Numbered from the stretch's first letter, positions 49,754 through 58,000 are shown. The stretch: DNA of 62,096 nucleotides from Aquidulcibacter sp. (GCA_027532555.1 JAPZTJ010000005.1:1-62096); one strand, 5' to 3'. Notes: generated by a model not told the origin, from the letters alone. Numbers and translations are program-made.

Positions 49754-51367
49754 ATGAACTTCAAGTATAGCTCAGCCCAATGGTACCACTCAAAGAAGGC
49801 ATCGCGCGATAAGACGACGTTTAAATCCTTAGGCGTGTTTATGAGCATTGCATGCACATTCGGGTTCACCTTGCCCTTGTCCGCTTGTCAGTCTCAACAG
49901 ACCGGCGATGAGTTGGTAAACACTGTTTCAGCACTCACGGCAGCCAAGCCAAATTCTCGCGGCAGACCCAATATCATCGTCATCATCGCAGATGACCTGG
50001 GCTACGGCGACATCGGAGCCAATGGGGGGCGCATCCCGACTCCCAACATTGATGCTCTGGCAGCATCAGGTGTCCGGATGACGCATGGCTACGCCACGGC
50101 CGCAGTTTGCGCACCTTCACGAGCTGGATTGATGGTCGGGCGTCAGCAAACCCGATTTGGCTTTGAATTTAATCCAGCCGGTCGCGATACGCAGCGAGGC
50201 ATGTCTGTACAAGAAACCACCATTGCCCAAACACTAAAATCAGCTGGTTACCGCACTGGAATTGTCGGCAAGTGGCACTTGGGCCAGGCGGAAGGCTTTG
50301 CCCCGCTCGACAGGGGCTTTGATAGTTTTTATGGAATTCTCGGTGGTGCAACGCCTTATATGACAGCGATTGGGCCAAACGACCTCCATGTTGAGACGGC
50401 TGAAGACAAACTCATTACGCGGGATCGCTTGCCTATTTTTGACGGTCGCACTCGAGTAGAGCCAACGGCGTATGTCACGGATCTCTTTACTGACAAGGCA
50501 ATTGAATTTGCGGGCAAAGAACCCGAGAAGCCATTTTTCCTTTATTTGGCCTATACCGCTCCGCACACCCCACTTCAGGCACCGGCAAAGTATTTGTTGC
50601 GCGCAAGCAATCAACCATCTGACTACCATAAAGTCTATACGGCGATGCTTACTGCATTGGATGATGGGATAGGCCGACTGGTCCAACATCTGAAGTCAAG
50701 TGGGGCTTATGAGAACACCTTGATCGTTTTTCTGAGTGACAATGGCTGCCCGAGCTATATTGGGGGCGCTTGCTCTAACGCGCCACTTCAAAGCTGGAAG
50801 GGATACCCATGGGACGGCGGCACTAGGGTGCCCTTTATTGTCTCTTGGCCACAAACATTAGCGCCGGGGGTGTACACCAATCCTGTTAGCGCCCTGGATA
50901 TAGCCGTCACTACGTCAACTGCCGCCGGGGTTACACACCCAGGTGCTGAGGGACTTGACTTGGTTAGCCTCGTTCAAGATCAGTCACCTCAGTCAAATCG
51001 GGCTCTATTCTGGCGTATGGGACCTACTCGGATCGTCCGCGAGGGACGATGGAAGCTGATTGTTGTGAATCGTGCGGCACCAGGTGGAGCGGCAACGACC
51101 GAGCGTAGGGTCGATGACCTCGCCCGCTCGATGAGGCCTGATGGAATCCCGGCCACCGTCTCTGCTCTAGGTCAGTGGACGCTTCTATACGATCTGCAGA
51201 CGGATCCCGGCGAAAAGTTCAATCTTGCCGAACAGCATCCAGAAAAGGTCAAGGACCTTCTGAAAAAGTGGGATGCTTGGAACGAAAAGAATGTGGAGCC
51301 ACAATGGACAAGTCGACGTGGCGTTGCTGCCGAGGTCGAGAACATGTGGGTAGAAATGTTTAACTAG
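49754..51367 (+). CDS. type I sulfatase, lipoprotein
   Basis: The 537-residue protein has an extended N-terminus (basic, residues 1-25) then a hydrophobic stretch ending 'TLPLSACQS' (lipobox, C45). Sulfatase motifs are 'RPNIIVIIADDLGYGDIGANGG', 'C119-APSRAGLMVGR' (formylglycine site CxPSR), 'IVGKWHLGQ', 'APHTPLQ' and 'FLSDNGCPSY'. An internal ATG at 49841 would remove the basic n-region, so the longer form is preferred. It is the second gene of the FGE-sulfatase-hydrolase operon. Confidence 0.93.
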   Translation: MNFKYSSAQWYHSKKASRDKTTFKSLGVFMSIACTFGFTLPLSACQSQQTGDELVNTVSALTAAKPNSRGRPNIIVIIADDLGYGDIGANGGRIPTPNIDALAASGVRMTHGYATAAVCAPSRAGLMVGRQQTRFGFEFNPAGRDTQRGMSVQETTIAQTLKSAGYRTGIVGKWHLGQAEGFAPLDRGFDSFYGILGGATPYMTAIGPNDLHVETAEDKLITRDRLPIFDGRTRVEPTAYVTDLFTDKAIEFAGKEPEKPFFLYLAYTAPHTPLQAPAKYLLRASNQPSDYHKVYTAMLTALDDGIGRLVQHLKSSGAYENTLIVFLSDNGCPSYIGGACSNAPLQSWKGYPWDGGTRVPFIVSWPQTLAPGVYTNPVSALDIAVTTSTAAGVTHPGAEGLDLVSLVQDQSPQSNRALFWRMGPTRIVREGRWKLIVVNRAAPGGAATTERRVDDLARSMRPDGIPATVSALGQWTLLYDLQTDPGEKFNLAEQHPEKVKDLLKKWDAWNEKNVEPQWTSRRGVAAEVENMWVEMFN

Positions 51368-51376
51368 GTTACGCTG

Positions 51377-52273
51377 ATGTTCAAAAAACTGCTTTCACGC
51401 CGAAGTGCACTTGGTGGCCTATTTGTGGTCGGAGCTTGCAAAAGCATCGGATCCGAAATTCCGAAAGAGCGGAGCCTAGTCAAGGGACGCAATGGCGATA
51501 TCGAGGTTCTCTCGGTTGGCATAAAGTATGCTCCATCAATAGTCTTGCTTCCTTCACTTGGTCGCGGAGCAAGTGACTTTGGATTGCTGGCGGATGCGAT
51601 TGCTCGCGCTGGCTTTCAGGCTGTGTGCCCGGAACCTAGAGGGTTTGGGAAATCCGAACCCTATCGCGCAGAAGTGACGCTCAGCGACCTAGCCGACGAT
51701 GTTATCGATGTAATCGAAAGTAGACCACGCCGGGGTCCAGTCATTGTTCTTGGTCATGCATTCGGCAATCGGGTAGCGCGAATGACTGCGGCCTTGCGGC
51801 CAGATCTGGTGGAAGCTGTCATCCTTCTGGCAGCTGGCGGCAAGGTCGCGATGGCCCCGGATATAGAACAATCGCTCTTGGCTTCTTTTGATCTTTCGTT
51901 ACCTGATGCGGAACGTATGAATCATGTTTCCCGCGCATTTTTCGCGCCCGGCAACGAGCCAACTGCTTGGCGGTATGGCTGGCGCCGTGACGTGGCCGAG
52001 GCTCAAATAAATGCCACCCAGCGCACCCCTGTGGATAAATGGTGGAACGCAGGACGCGCATCAATCTTGGTAGTACAGCCGCTGCAGGATGTTTTGGCCC
52101 CTCCTGAAAACATTGACGCATTGAGAGCAGCTGCACCAGGGCGCATTCAAGTTATCCAGATTGACCGCGCAGGCCATGCACTGTTGCCCGAGCAGCCCGA
52201 TGCTGTTGCGCAGGCGGTTATTGAGTTCGCGAAATATCTACAGGCCCAAAAGCAAAGCAAATTTCAGCATTGA
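51377..52273 (+). CDS. alpha/beta-hydrolase-fold lipoprotein lacking the nucleophile serine
   Basis: The 298-residue protein starts MFKKLLSRRSALGGLFVVGA, with RR and a lipobox (VVGAC, C21), so Tat-type lipoprotein export is possible. The hydrolase core is 'IVLLPSLGRGASDFGLLADA', 'QAVCPEPRGFGKSEP', 'PVIVLGHAFGNRVARM', 'DVLAPPENIDAL' and 'RAGHALLPEQP'. The nucleophile elbow reads G126-H-A128-F-G where GxSxG is expected; the codon is GCA. Asp and His remain. It may be a non-enzymatic or unusual hydrolase. It follows the sulfatase by 9 bp. Confidence 0.87.
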   Translation: MFKKLLSRRSALGGLFVVGACKSIGSEIPKERSLVKGRNGDIEVLSVGIKYAPSIVLLPSLGRGASDFGLLADAIARAGFQAVCPEPRGFGKSEPYRAEVTLSDLADDVIDVIESRPRRGPVIVLGHAFGNRVARMTAALRPDLVEAVILLAAGGKVAMAPDIEQSLLASFDLSLPDAERMNHVSRAFFAPGNEPTAWRYGWRRDVAEAQINATQRTPVDKWWNAGRASILVVQPLQDVLAPPENIDALRAAAPGRIQVIQIDRAGHALLPEQPDAVAQAVIEFAKYLQAQKQSKFQH

Positions 52274-52334
52274 TATATGATCAAAAATTAAATCCAAGGA
52301 CGCCCAACACCATTTCATGCACTTGCAAATCTGA

Positions 52335-52661
52335 GGGTTTAAATGCCTGCGCTTCCTGGCCACTTGGGAAGCGGTCGAGCATGCCGGACCTAGCCAGTAT
52401 GATCACGATTATCTTGAAGCCGTGGTGCGTTTGGCGGTCACTTACGGTTTTCATGTCTTGATCAGTTTCCATAAGTATATGTGGGCCCGGATGAGCGTTG
52501 GCACCGCGGCTCTGGGCTGGACATTCGACAAGATGGGGTTGGACTTCACGACATTCCACGATGCCGACGCCGCGCGCGCCCTGGAGATAAGTATGACTAT
52601 CAGTGCGGCGGGCACCATGAGGGCCGGTAACCGACCAGGAGCCCGACTCAAAACAACATGA
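52335..52661 (+). pseudogene. glycoside hydrolase family 5-like fragment
   Basis: In one frame after an in-frame TGA, the codons give 'GFKCLRFLATWEAVEHAGPS', 'QYDHDYLEAVVRLAVTYGF' and 'HVLISFHKYMWARMSVGTAA', then 'LGWTFDKMGLDFTTFHD'. The pattern RxLxxWEAxEHAGPxxYDxxYL...GFxVxIxxHxDxWSR is that of GH5 beta-glycosidases of the endoglycoceramidase-like type. Only the N-terminal third remains and Asp of HQD is changed to Lys-Tyr. Likely the relic of a glycoside-utilisation gene, next to a symporter relic. Confidence 0.55.
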
Positions 52662-53030
52662 TGCCCGCAGATGCGATCATGTGAACCTTTTTTCGGTTAG
52701 CAATTTCTTGACCCTTACATTTCTGATTTGGGACGAAACGGCCCAGGATTAGCGGCAGTCGGTGCCAGGCGGCAGGTGGGGCTGCGGGTGGCCGATTTGG
52801 CCGATATGATCTGCTTTGACAGTCTGAATGAGCCCGGCACCGACTGGAAAGGTGAGCCCAAATAACCCGATAGATCCTCGACGGTGTCTAAGGGTGCCTT
52901 ATGGTCGCCAAGGGATGGATTCGTAAAGGCAGATGTGGACCATCGTGTCGCGTCGGCAAGCGTATGGTGCGGATGGCGGCGGGTCTGATTAGTAGCACCC
53001 CGTTGCTGACGTTGGCCTTGTTTCCCTACG

Positions 53031-53438
53031 CCCCAGTTATCAAGCGCGCTGGTGCTTGTTGCTCGCAGCCGGGTCGGTGCCGCAGCCTTCGCGCTTTCTT
53101 TCCGGTCGATGCTGCCTGCCTCCGTCAAATTTGGCGAATGGAAAGCAGGGGTCCGGGCAGAGGATGCAACCTACGGCCTGATCATTCTGGCGCAAATAGT
53201 TGCGCTCGGTATCGGCGTTGGCCTATTGGGCGCTTTACTCGATTTGGTGGGCTATCGGGCAATTGTCATGCAGAACCCCGCGACGCTTAAGATGCTACAG
53301 GCCCTGTTGACACTGCCTACCGCCCTCTATGGGCAGAGCTCGATTGGCTGCGTCGCCATTTATCCGCTAGACGCCCGAACGCGTGCGCGATTAGTCCGCT
53401 TCATCGCCCAGCGCGCTCGGCACATGCATCCGCTTTGA
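53031..53438 (+). pseudogene. GPH/MelB-family sugar symporter, C-terminal fragment
   Basis: The frame reads 'SSALVLVARSRVGAAAFALS', 'FRSMLPASVKFGEWKAGVRA', 'EDATYGLIILAQIVALGIGVG' (in pieces) and ends 'YPLDARTRARLVRFIAQRA'. The block 'SMLxDxVxYGEWKTGVRxExATY' is a GPH (MelB) signature. The N-terminal ten helices are missing; the preceding 370 bases (52662-53030) contain only scrambled sequence. It is a remnant. It meets the PhyH gene end-on, 1 bp apart. Confidence 0.6.
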
Positions 53439-53439
53439 T

Positions 53440-54225
53440 TTACAGGAGAAACTGTCGCCCCGGATCATTCTGCAAGACCGGCTCATCCTGGCCGGCAGGA
53501 TAGGCGAGCGCACCGTCTGGCGCATACTGGAGAACATAGCTTTTGCGAACTCCTGCGGTCAGATTGGGACCGGTCCGGTGAGGTGTGAGAGACGAGAAAA
53601 CCACTATATCACCCTTTTGCGCTGGCACACATATTGCGCCCTCGGGATTGTCAAGGCATTGCCAGCCAAGCTCAGTAAGTTCATGGCTGATCGTCCCTAG
53701 CCGGTGCAGGCCAGGTACGACCCACGGACAGCCATTGTCCTCTGTGGCATCGTTCAGCGCGACCCAGCAAGTAAGATACTGCTGTGGCTCGGTAAAGGCA
53801 TAACCATTGTCCTGATGCCAAGGGAATTCATCAGAATTGCCTGGCTTCTTATAAACAGCCTGGTCCCAATAGAGACGTGATCGCGGGCCTATAATGTCCT
53901 GGCAAAGTTTCTGGAACACTAAGTGCCGACTGAAGGCCTTAAGCGTATCGGACTTCTCGACGAGATGGACAGTGAAGGTGATTGCACCGGCCTTCGCAAT
54001 CATCAGCCGTCCATTGGGCTGTTCGCGCAACCAAACCTCTATCTGATGTTCGAATGGCTCGATCGCATCTGCGACGGCGTCAACCTCTTCAGGGCTGAAG
54101 GCACCTTTGAGCAGGAAAAACCCCAGTTGATCATACTGTAGGGCTTGCTCTGCTGTGAGGATGGCATAAGGCGGCAAGGTGGGTCGCCAGATGAACTGCT
54201 TGTTGCGCGGATGTAAATCGACCAT
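53440..54225 (-). CDS. phytanoyl-CoA dioxygenase family protein (PhyH)
   Basis: The 261-residue Fe(II)/2-oxoglutarate oxygenase starts MVDLHPRNKQFIWRPTLPPY. Metal ligands are H and D in 'FPWHQDNGYAFTEPQQYLT' and a distal His in 'FSSLTPHRTGPNL'. The oxoglutarate Arg is in 'GVRKSYVLQY'. It is intact, unlike its left neighbours. It is divergent from a TetR gene across the TATCCA-N2-TGGATA palindrome and so probably repressed by it. The substrate is unknown; hydroxylation of a fatty, amino-acid or secondary-metabolite compound is usual. Confidence 0.9.
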   Translation of the reverse strand: MVDLHPRNKQFIWRPTLPPYAILTAEQALQYDQLGFFLLKGAFSPEEVDAVADAIEPFEHQIEVWLREQPNGRLMIAKAGAITFTVHLVEKSDTLKAFSRHLVFQKLCQDIIGPRSRLYWDQAVYKKPGNSDEFPWHQDNGYAFTEPQQYLTCWVALNDATEDNGCPWVVPGLHRLGTISHELTELGWQCLDNPEGAICVPAQKGDIVVFSSLTPHRTGPNLTAGVRKSYVLQYAPDGALAYPAGQDEPVLQNDPGRQFLL

Positions 54226-54262
54226 AAAGCAGAATCCTTTTTGGATAGGGTGCAGATTTTAC

Positions 54263-54276
54263 TATCCAAGTGGATA
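54263..54276. promoter_or_regulatory. TATCCA-N2-TGGATA operator between PhyH and TetR genes
   Basis: A perfect 6-2-6 palindrome (TATCCA AG TGGATA). A further GGATA lies at 54243-54247. It overlaps the likely -10 of the TetR gene (TATATAA) and is 38 bp from the PhyH start. An almost identical site lies upstream of the aldo-keto reductase at 37566-37579. Confidence 0.7.
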
Positions 54277-54285
54277 TATAAATTT

Positions 54286-54996
54286 ATGGATCGTTTCAAG
54301 AGGCAGATATTGGCAGACGAGAAGCGCATATACCGAACCGACAAACGCAGGCAGCAAAAGCTGGAAACGCGGATCCGAATCCTAGATGCTGCACTGGATC
54401 ATTTTTCGAGACGCGGTTTCGAAGCCGCTGCCGTTCGTGATATTGCTGCGGATGCGGGCGTTACGCATGCCGTTATCCGCTTGCATTTCGGGACCAAAGA
54501 CCAGCTTTGGCGTGAAGCCGTTTCGCAATTGTTCGCCCGGTTCGAGCAGGAGATGGCCGACCCGCCGGAAGAGCCTACGTCGGCCACTCCATCCCTTGCC
54601 CAGTTCATCCGGCGCTATGTCCTTTATAGTGCGCGTCATCCTGAACATGCACGCATCATGATGCATGAATCTATGGAGCCTAGCGAGCGACTATCGTGGA
54701 TGGTCGACACCTATGTCATTCCCGCCCATCGCCGGGTGATGCCGGCACTCGAACGGGCCGTTCAAGGTAGGCGTCTCCCAGCGATGTCCTTGGTTTCGCT
54801 GATCTATATCATATCTTCGAGCGGCCAGTCACTGTTTATGCTGGGTGCCGAGGCCAAGCTGATTTATGGGATAGACGTTGCAGCACCAGAAACTATCGAC
54901 CAGCATGTGGCGGCGGTTCTGGCGCTTTTGCGCATCTCATACGGGTCAACAGTGGGTGCTGACCGTCAGTCAGAAGGTGCGATCGGCATCGCGTGA
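54286..54996 (+). CDS. TetR-family regulator
   Basis: The 236-residue protein starts MDRFKRQILADEKRIYRTDK, with the HTH 'RIRILDAALDHFSRRGFEAAAVRDIAADAGVTHAVIRLHFGTKDQLWREAV' (in pieces) at residues 35-85. A long helical ligand domain follows ('RHPEHARIMMHESMEPSERLSWMV'). I prefer the ATG at 54286; a TTG at 54310 has a better ribosome site (AGAGG), so the N-terminus is uncertain. It is divergent from PhyH with the operator between them. Confidence 0.88.
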   Translation: MDRFKRQILADEKRIYRTDKRRQQKLETRIRILDAALDHFSRRGFEAAAVRDIAADAGVTHAVIRLHFGTKDQLWREAVSQLFARFEQEMADPPEEPTSATPSLAQFIRRYVLYSARHPEHARIMMHESMEPSERLSWMVDTYVIPAHRRVMPALERAVQGRRLPAMSLVSLIYIISSSGQSLFMLGAEAKLIYGIDVAAPETIDQHVAAVLALLRISYGSTVGADRQSEGAIGIA

Positions 54997-55017
54997 CGCC
55001 CACTGGAAATAGCCACA

Positions 55018-55203
55018 GCGCTGGCAATTTGGATATCTCCGGACCTCGTACCGTGGGCCGTCGTGCTGGCCTGCCTTGTCACGCTCCTCCTGCTTCCCTT
55101 TTTGAACAGATTTGGCCCGCACGGGGGCAGCAGACTTCCATTCGCTCCGGGGCTCGGCCTAGGATTCGGAGTGTGCCCTATAATACAACTTGCGTGTTCC
55201 TGA
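55018..55203 (+). pseudogene. possible prepilin peptidase C-terminal fragment
   Basis: In frame after the TetR stop the codons read 'ALAIWISPDLVPWAVVLACL', 'VTLLLLPFLNRFGPHGG' and 'SRLPFAPGLGLGFGVCPIIQ'. Two hydrophobic segments and the 'LPFAPxLxLG' motif recall the C-terminus of type 4 prepilin peptidases (LPFGPFLALG). It is only about 60 codons, so this is tentative. The remainder of 54997-55387 is the hipB promoter. Confidence 0.35.
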
Positions 55204-55324
55204 TACCGTCACCGATTGCCGGTTGCATTCCTTCATGTCGACAAACCCTGCCGCCGGGCCGGGCTATTTGAAAATGATCAGGTGCGATTTTGTGTACTTT
55301 TCCTGGACATTATCACGCACTAAT

Positions 55325-55367
55325 GATGCATATATTGCTTTTTTGGATTAATATCACGCATATATGC
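55325..55367. promoter_or_regulatory. paired palindromic sites, likely HipB operators
   Basis: GATGCATATATTGC (55325-55338) and CACGCATATATGCTG with the perfect core GCATATATGC (55358-55367) are two related palindromes, 32 bp apart, upstream of the hipB start. HipB dimers bind tandem sites of this kind to repress hipBA. Confidence 0.6.
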
Positions 55368-55387
55368 TGCAGATTAGGACATCTTCC

Positions 55388-55642
55388 ATGTTGCAGCTTA
55401 CAGACATTGCCGAACAAATTCGTGAAGCAAGGAAGGCGCGGAAGCTCTCGCAAGCCGCGCTGGCAGAACGCGCCGGCATTAGCCGTGCGCAAATCGAGCG
55501 GCTCGAAAACGACAAGCTTGGTGATATGGGGATCGTCCTAATCTTGCGTGTTCTACGCGTCCTGGACCTCGATCTTACGCTTCAAGCATTCAACCATGGT
55601 CGCCCGACCCTTGACGATCTCGTAAAGGATAATGAGGGATGA
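55388..55642 (+). CDS. hipB: HipB-type XRE antitoxin
   Basis: The 84-residue protein starts MLQLTDIAEQIREARKARKL, with the HTH 'SQAALAERAGISRAQIERLENDKLGDMGIVLILRVLRVLD' (in pieces) and a C-terminal tail 'QAFNHGRPTLDDLV'. It binds DNA as a dimer and in HipBA neutralises HipA. The ATG at 55388 is chosen because AGGAC precedes it; an in-frame ATG at 55364 lies in the operator. Its stop overlaps the hipA start (ATGA). Confidence 0.85.
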   Translation: MLQLTDIAEQIREARKARKLSQAALAERAGISRAQIERLENDKLGDMGIVLILRVLRVLDLDLTLQAFNHGRPTLDDLVKDNEG

Positions 55643-56181
55643 TCCAGGCCTGGACCGGGAGCCGTGACTGCCACCTAGCTAGCGGCGTGTTGGACCGTAG
55701 TGGTTCAAGTGGGTCTACGTTTGCCTATACGCCGCTAATTGATCAGACCCGAGCGGTCTCACTGACAATGCCCAGTCGGCTACCATCTTGGAATTGGCCC
55801 GTTGGCCTTGCTCCTAACTTCGAAATGAATCTGCCCGAGGGTGCTCTACGCGAGAGGCTGCAGCGCCAGTTTGGTAAGGCAACCGGCAGGTTCGATGATC
55901 TAGATCTTCTGGCAATCACCGGGCGCGCACAGTTGGGGCGACTGCGTTATTCGCCTTTTGGCGAAGGTCTTGATCAAGCGGCCCCGTCTCAATCCGTTGA
56001 CGAGATTTTGCCGGCGCGTCGGCAGGATGGTCTCTTTGACTATCTCATGCAGCGACACGCGGCCCAATCGTGGATTGCCGGCGTTCAAGGGCAGTCCAAA
56101 GCGAATTTGGCCGTCGCCACCGGCTTTAGAGATGGTGCATTCCTTGCGAAGCGCACTCTCGACGGCCAGAAGGCGTTTTGA
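55639..56181 (+). pseudogene. hipA: HipA toxin gene, truncated after the N-terminal domain
   Basis: The 180-residue product has the HipA N-terminal domain ('LAPNFEMNLPEGALRERLQRQFGKATGRFDDLDLLAITGRAQLGRLRYSP', in pieces). At the point where the kinase domain should start ('SGVQPK' equivalent: 'IAGVQGQSKANLAV') it diverges and stops at 56181. The ~250-residue Ser/Thr kinase part with its catalytic Asp is absent. It cannot phosphorylate GltX, so the pair is a remnant whose antitoxin may still act as a DNA-binding protein. Confidence 0.8.
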
Positions 56182-56289
56182 CCAAGTTTTGCGCTTATCC
56201 GATGGTAGGAACCGGAGTTTCGCACTTGGTCTAAAGTCTACAATCTCTCTGGTTTGGCCCGTCGATAACCAGGCACCGATTTGTCGGCT

Positions 56290-57207
56290 CTAATTCTTAC
56301 TTGCCATGCGATATCGTGTCGGGGGCATGTCTTTGGCTTTAATGAAGGCGCGGGTGAATGAGGGGATAGAAGTATAACCGCAGTCCCGCGCAATGTTTGA
56401 GATCGAGCGAGTGCTAGTTCTTAAGTGGTTTGCAGCCCGATCCAGCCTCACCTTGGTCACATAGGCCATTGGCGTCTCACCGATCAGGCGGTGGAATGCC
56501 TCGGCAAATGATGATCTGGACATACCCGCTTCCTCAGCAAGTCTATCCAATGACCAAGGATCACCCGGATGTGAATGGATAACGACTAAAGCCCGTCTGA
56601 GTTTCGGATCGTTGATGGCCGATAGCCATCCAACCTTATCAGAGCTACGCTCAGCAATGGCTTGGACAGCGGTTACAAACAATATCTCGCTCAGACGACG
56701 GAGGACGGCTGATCGACCTAACCTTTCGGCATGATATTCCGCCCTGCAAAGCTCGACCAGCGAGGCTAGCTTCTTGTGGTCGGACGCCGGCAACACTACC
56801 AATGGGGCGGCACCGCTGAGAGCAATACCGGGTAGAAAATCCGCTGTTTTAAAGCTGGCTGTAATCAGACAGGTCAGCGCGCCGCTACCCCCATAATCAA
56901 GCCGCACCAATTGCCGGTCGCTGCGATCAATATCGGGCAATTCGCGTGCAGGAATAGATCTGACCCCCGCATCTGAACTTAGCGTGTGCGGCGTATCAAG
57001 TGGCAGGAAAGCCACATCTCCCGATTCAAGAGACTGCGCCGGGCCGCCATCTGCCAATTCAATCCAACAGCGCCCGTCCAGAATGGCATGAACAGCCGCC
57101 AGGCGCCCACCTGGCAGCTCAATGCCCCAAGGCGCGGTCAACCGGCTTTCGCAGAAGAACCACCCTTCGAATTGAATATCGCTTAGAGCCGCTGTTAGTG
57201 CATCCAT
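56290..57207 (-). CDS. AraC-family regulator with cupin_6 sensor domain
   Basis: The 305-residue protein has an N-terminal cupin_6 domain ('ESRLTAPWGIELPGGRLAAVHAILDGRCWIEL', 'SLESGDVAFLPLDTPHTL') and a C-terminal double HTH: 'DPWSLDRLAEEAGMSRSSFAEAFHRLIGETPMAYVTKVRLDRAANHL' and 'SISNIARDCGYTSIPSFTRAFIKAKDMPPTRYR' (in pieces). The start is taken at 57207 (MDALTAAL) with GGAG upstream; a start at 57246 is possible. It is divergent from the intradiol dioxygenase gene and is its probable activator. Confidence 0.92.
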   Translation of the reverse strand: MDALTAALSDIQFEGWFFCESRLTAPWGIELPGGRLAAVHAILDGRCWIELADGGPAQSLESGDVAFLPLDTPHTLSSDAGVRSIPARELPDIDRSDRQLVRLDYGGSGALTCLITASFKTADFLPGIALSGAAPLVVLPASDHKKLASLVELCRAEYHAERLGRSAVLRRLSEILFVTAVQAIAERSSDKVGWLSAINDPKLRRALVVIHSHPGDPWSLDRLAEEAGMSRSSFAEAFHRLIGETPMAYVTKVRLDRAANHLRTSTRSISNIARDCGYTSIPSFTRAFIKAKDMPPTRYRMASKN

Positions 57208-57298
57208 TCTTGGACTCCAGGATAAAAATTTAGGATTAATCGACACCGATCCTACGATAACGTCTCGCCGAGATCAAGATTGGTATCTGGAGATCCGA

Positions 57299-58000
57299 AT
57301 GAGAGCCCCTGTAAAGACCCGTCGAACTTTCTTGAATGTAACACTTGCCGCCATGACCTCCATACTCATGCCCGGACGCCTGGTTGCCTCGGAGACACTA
57401 GCGCCCACGCCGGAGTTAACTCGTGGGCCGTTTTACCCACCGGCACCAACGGGCCTTCCCCTGCTGCGGGCCCGAGCTTTTGTGCCCCAGCCTTTGACTA
57501 ACGATCTGACCAAGACGACAGCCCAGCGCCGCGCCCAGGGCCGTCAAATCTATGTCTCCGGCACTGTAACTGATACCGTTGGCAGGCCCTTGATCGGCGC
57601 TAGGGTAGAGATCTGGTCAGTGAACGCCAAAAACATCTATCTGGTCGAGGATGGCGGCGCATCTGACCCCGGATTTGCGGGGTTCGGCATGACCGTGACC
57701 AACGATGAGGGGCGCTATACGTTCCGGACTATTCGGCCGGAGGGTTATGATCGCTATCTCGGCTTAATCCGTCGTACCGCCCATATTCATTTCTTGGTCC
57801 AAGTGAACGGCGCAAGAACATTTTCAACCGAAATGTGGTTTGCCGACGAGCCCCGGAACCGGATCGACAGCTTTTTCAAGCGAGTGACTAACCGGCGGAT
57901 AAGGGCGCGCATGGCGGTTGAACTTAGGCCAGTCGATGGAATCGATCACGCGCAATTCGATATCGTGCTGGCACCTGAATTTGCCGGGAGGGCCGTTTGA
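57299..58000 (+). CDS. exported intradiol ring-cleavage dioxygenase
   Basis: The 233-residue protein has a twin-arginine-like leader ('KTRRTFLNVTLAAMTSILMP') ending near 'LVASE'. The intradiol domain follows: 'SGTVTDTVGRPLIGARVEIWSVNAKNIYLVED' (first Tyr), 'TVTNDEGRYTFRTIRPEGYDRYLGLIRRTAHIHF' (second Tyr and His-x-His). These four residues bind Fe(III) and the enzyme cuts catechols between the hydroxyls. Export is a known variation for several of these proteins. It overlaps the next gene by 1 bp. The ring substrate is not identifiable. Confidence 0.88.
   Translation: MRAPVKTRRTFLNVTLAAMTSILMPGRLVASETLAPTPELTRGPFYPPAPTGLPLLRARAFVPQPLTNDLTKTTAQRRAQGRQIYVSGTVTDTVGRPLIGARVEIWSVNAKNIYLVEDGGASDPGFAGFGMTVTNDEGRYTFRTIRPEGYDRYLGLIRRTAHIHFLVQVNGARTFSTEMWFADEPRNRIDSFFKRVTNRRIRARMAVELRPVDGIDHAQFDIVLAPEFAGRAV

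Noticed and set aside
52781-52825. Further copy of the dispersed repeat ('GATTTGGCCGATATGATCTG')
   Set aside because: Only about 20 bases resemble the right half and neither end is present.
53052-53438. Complete small membrane protein (MAPEG-like)
   Set aside because: The sequence matches the C-terminal part of GPH symporters, and the frame continues upstream without a start; it is a fragment.
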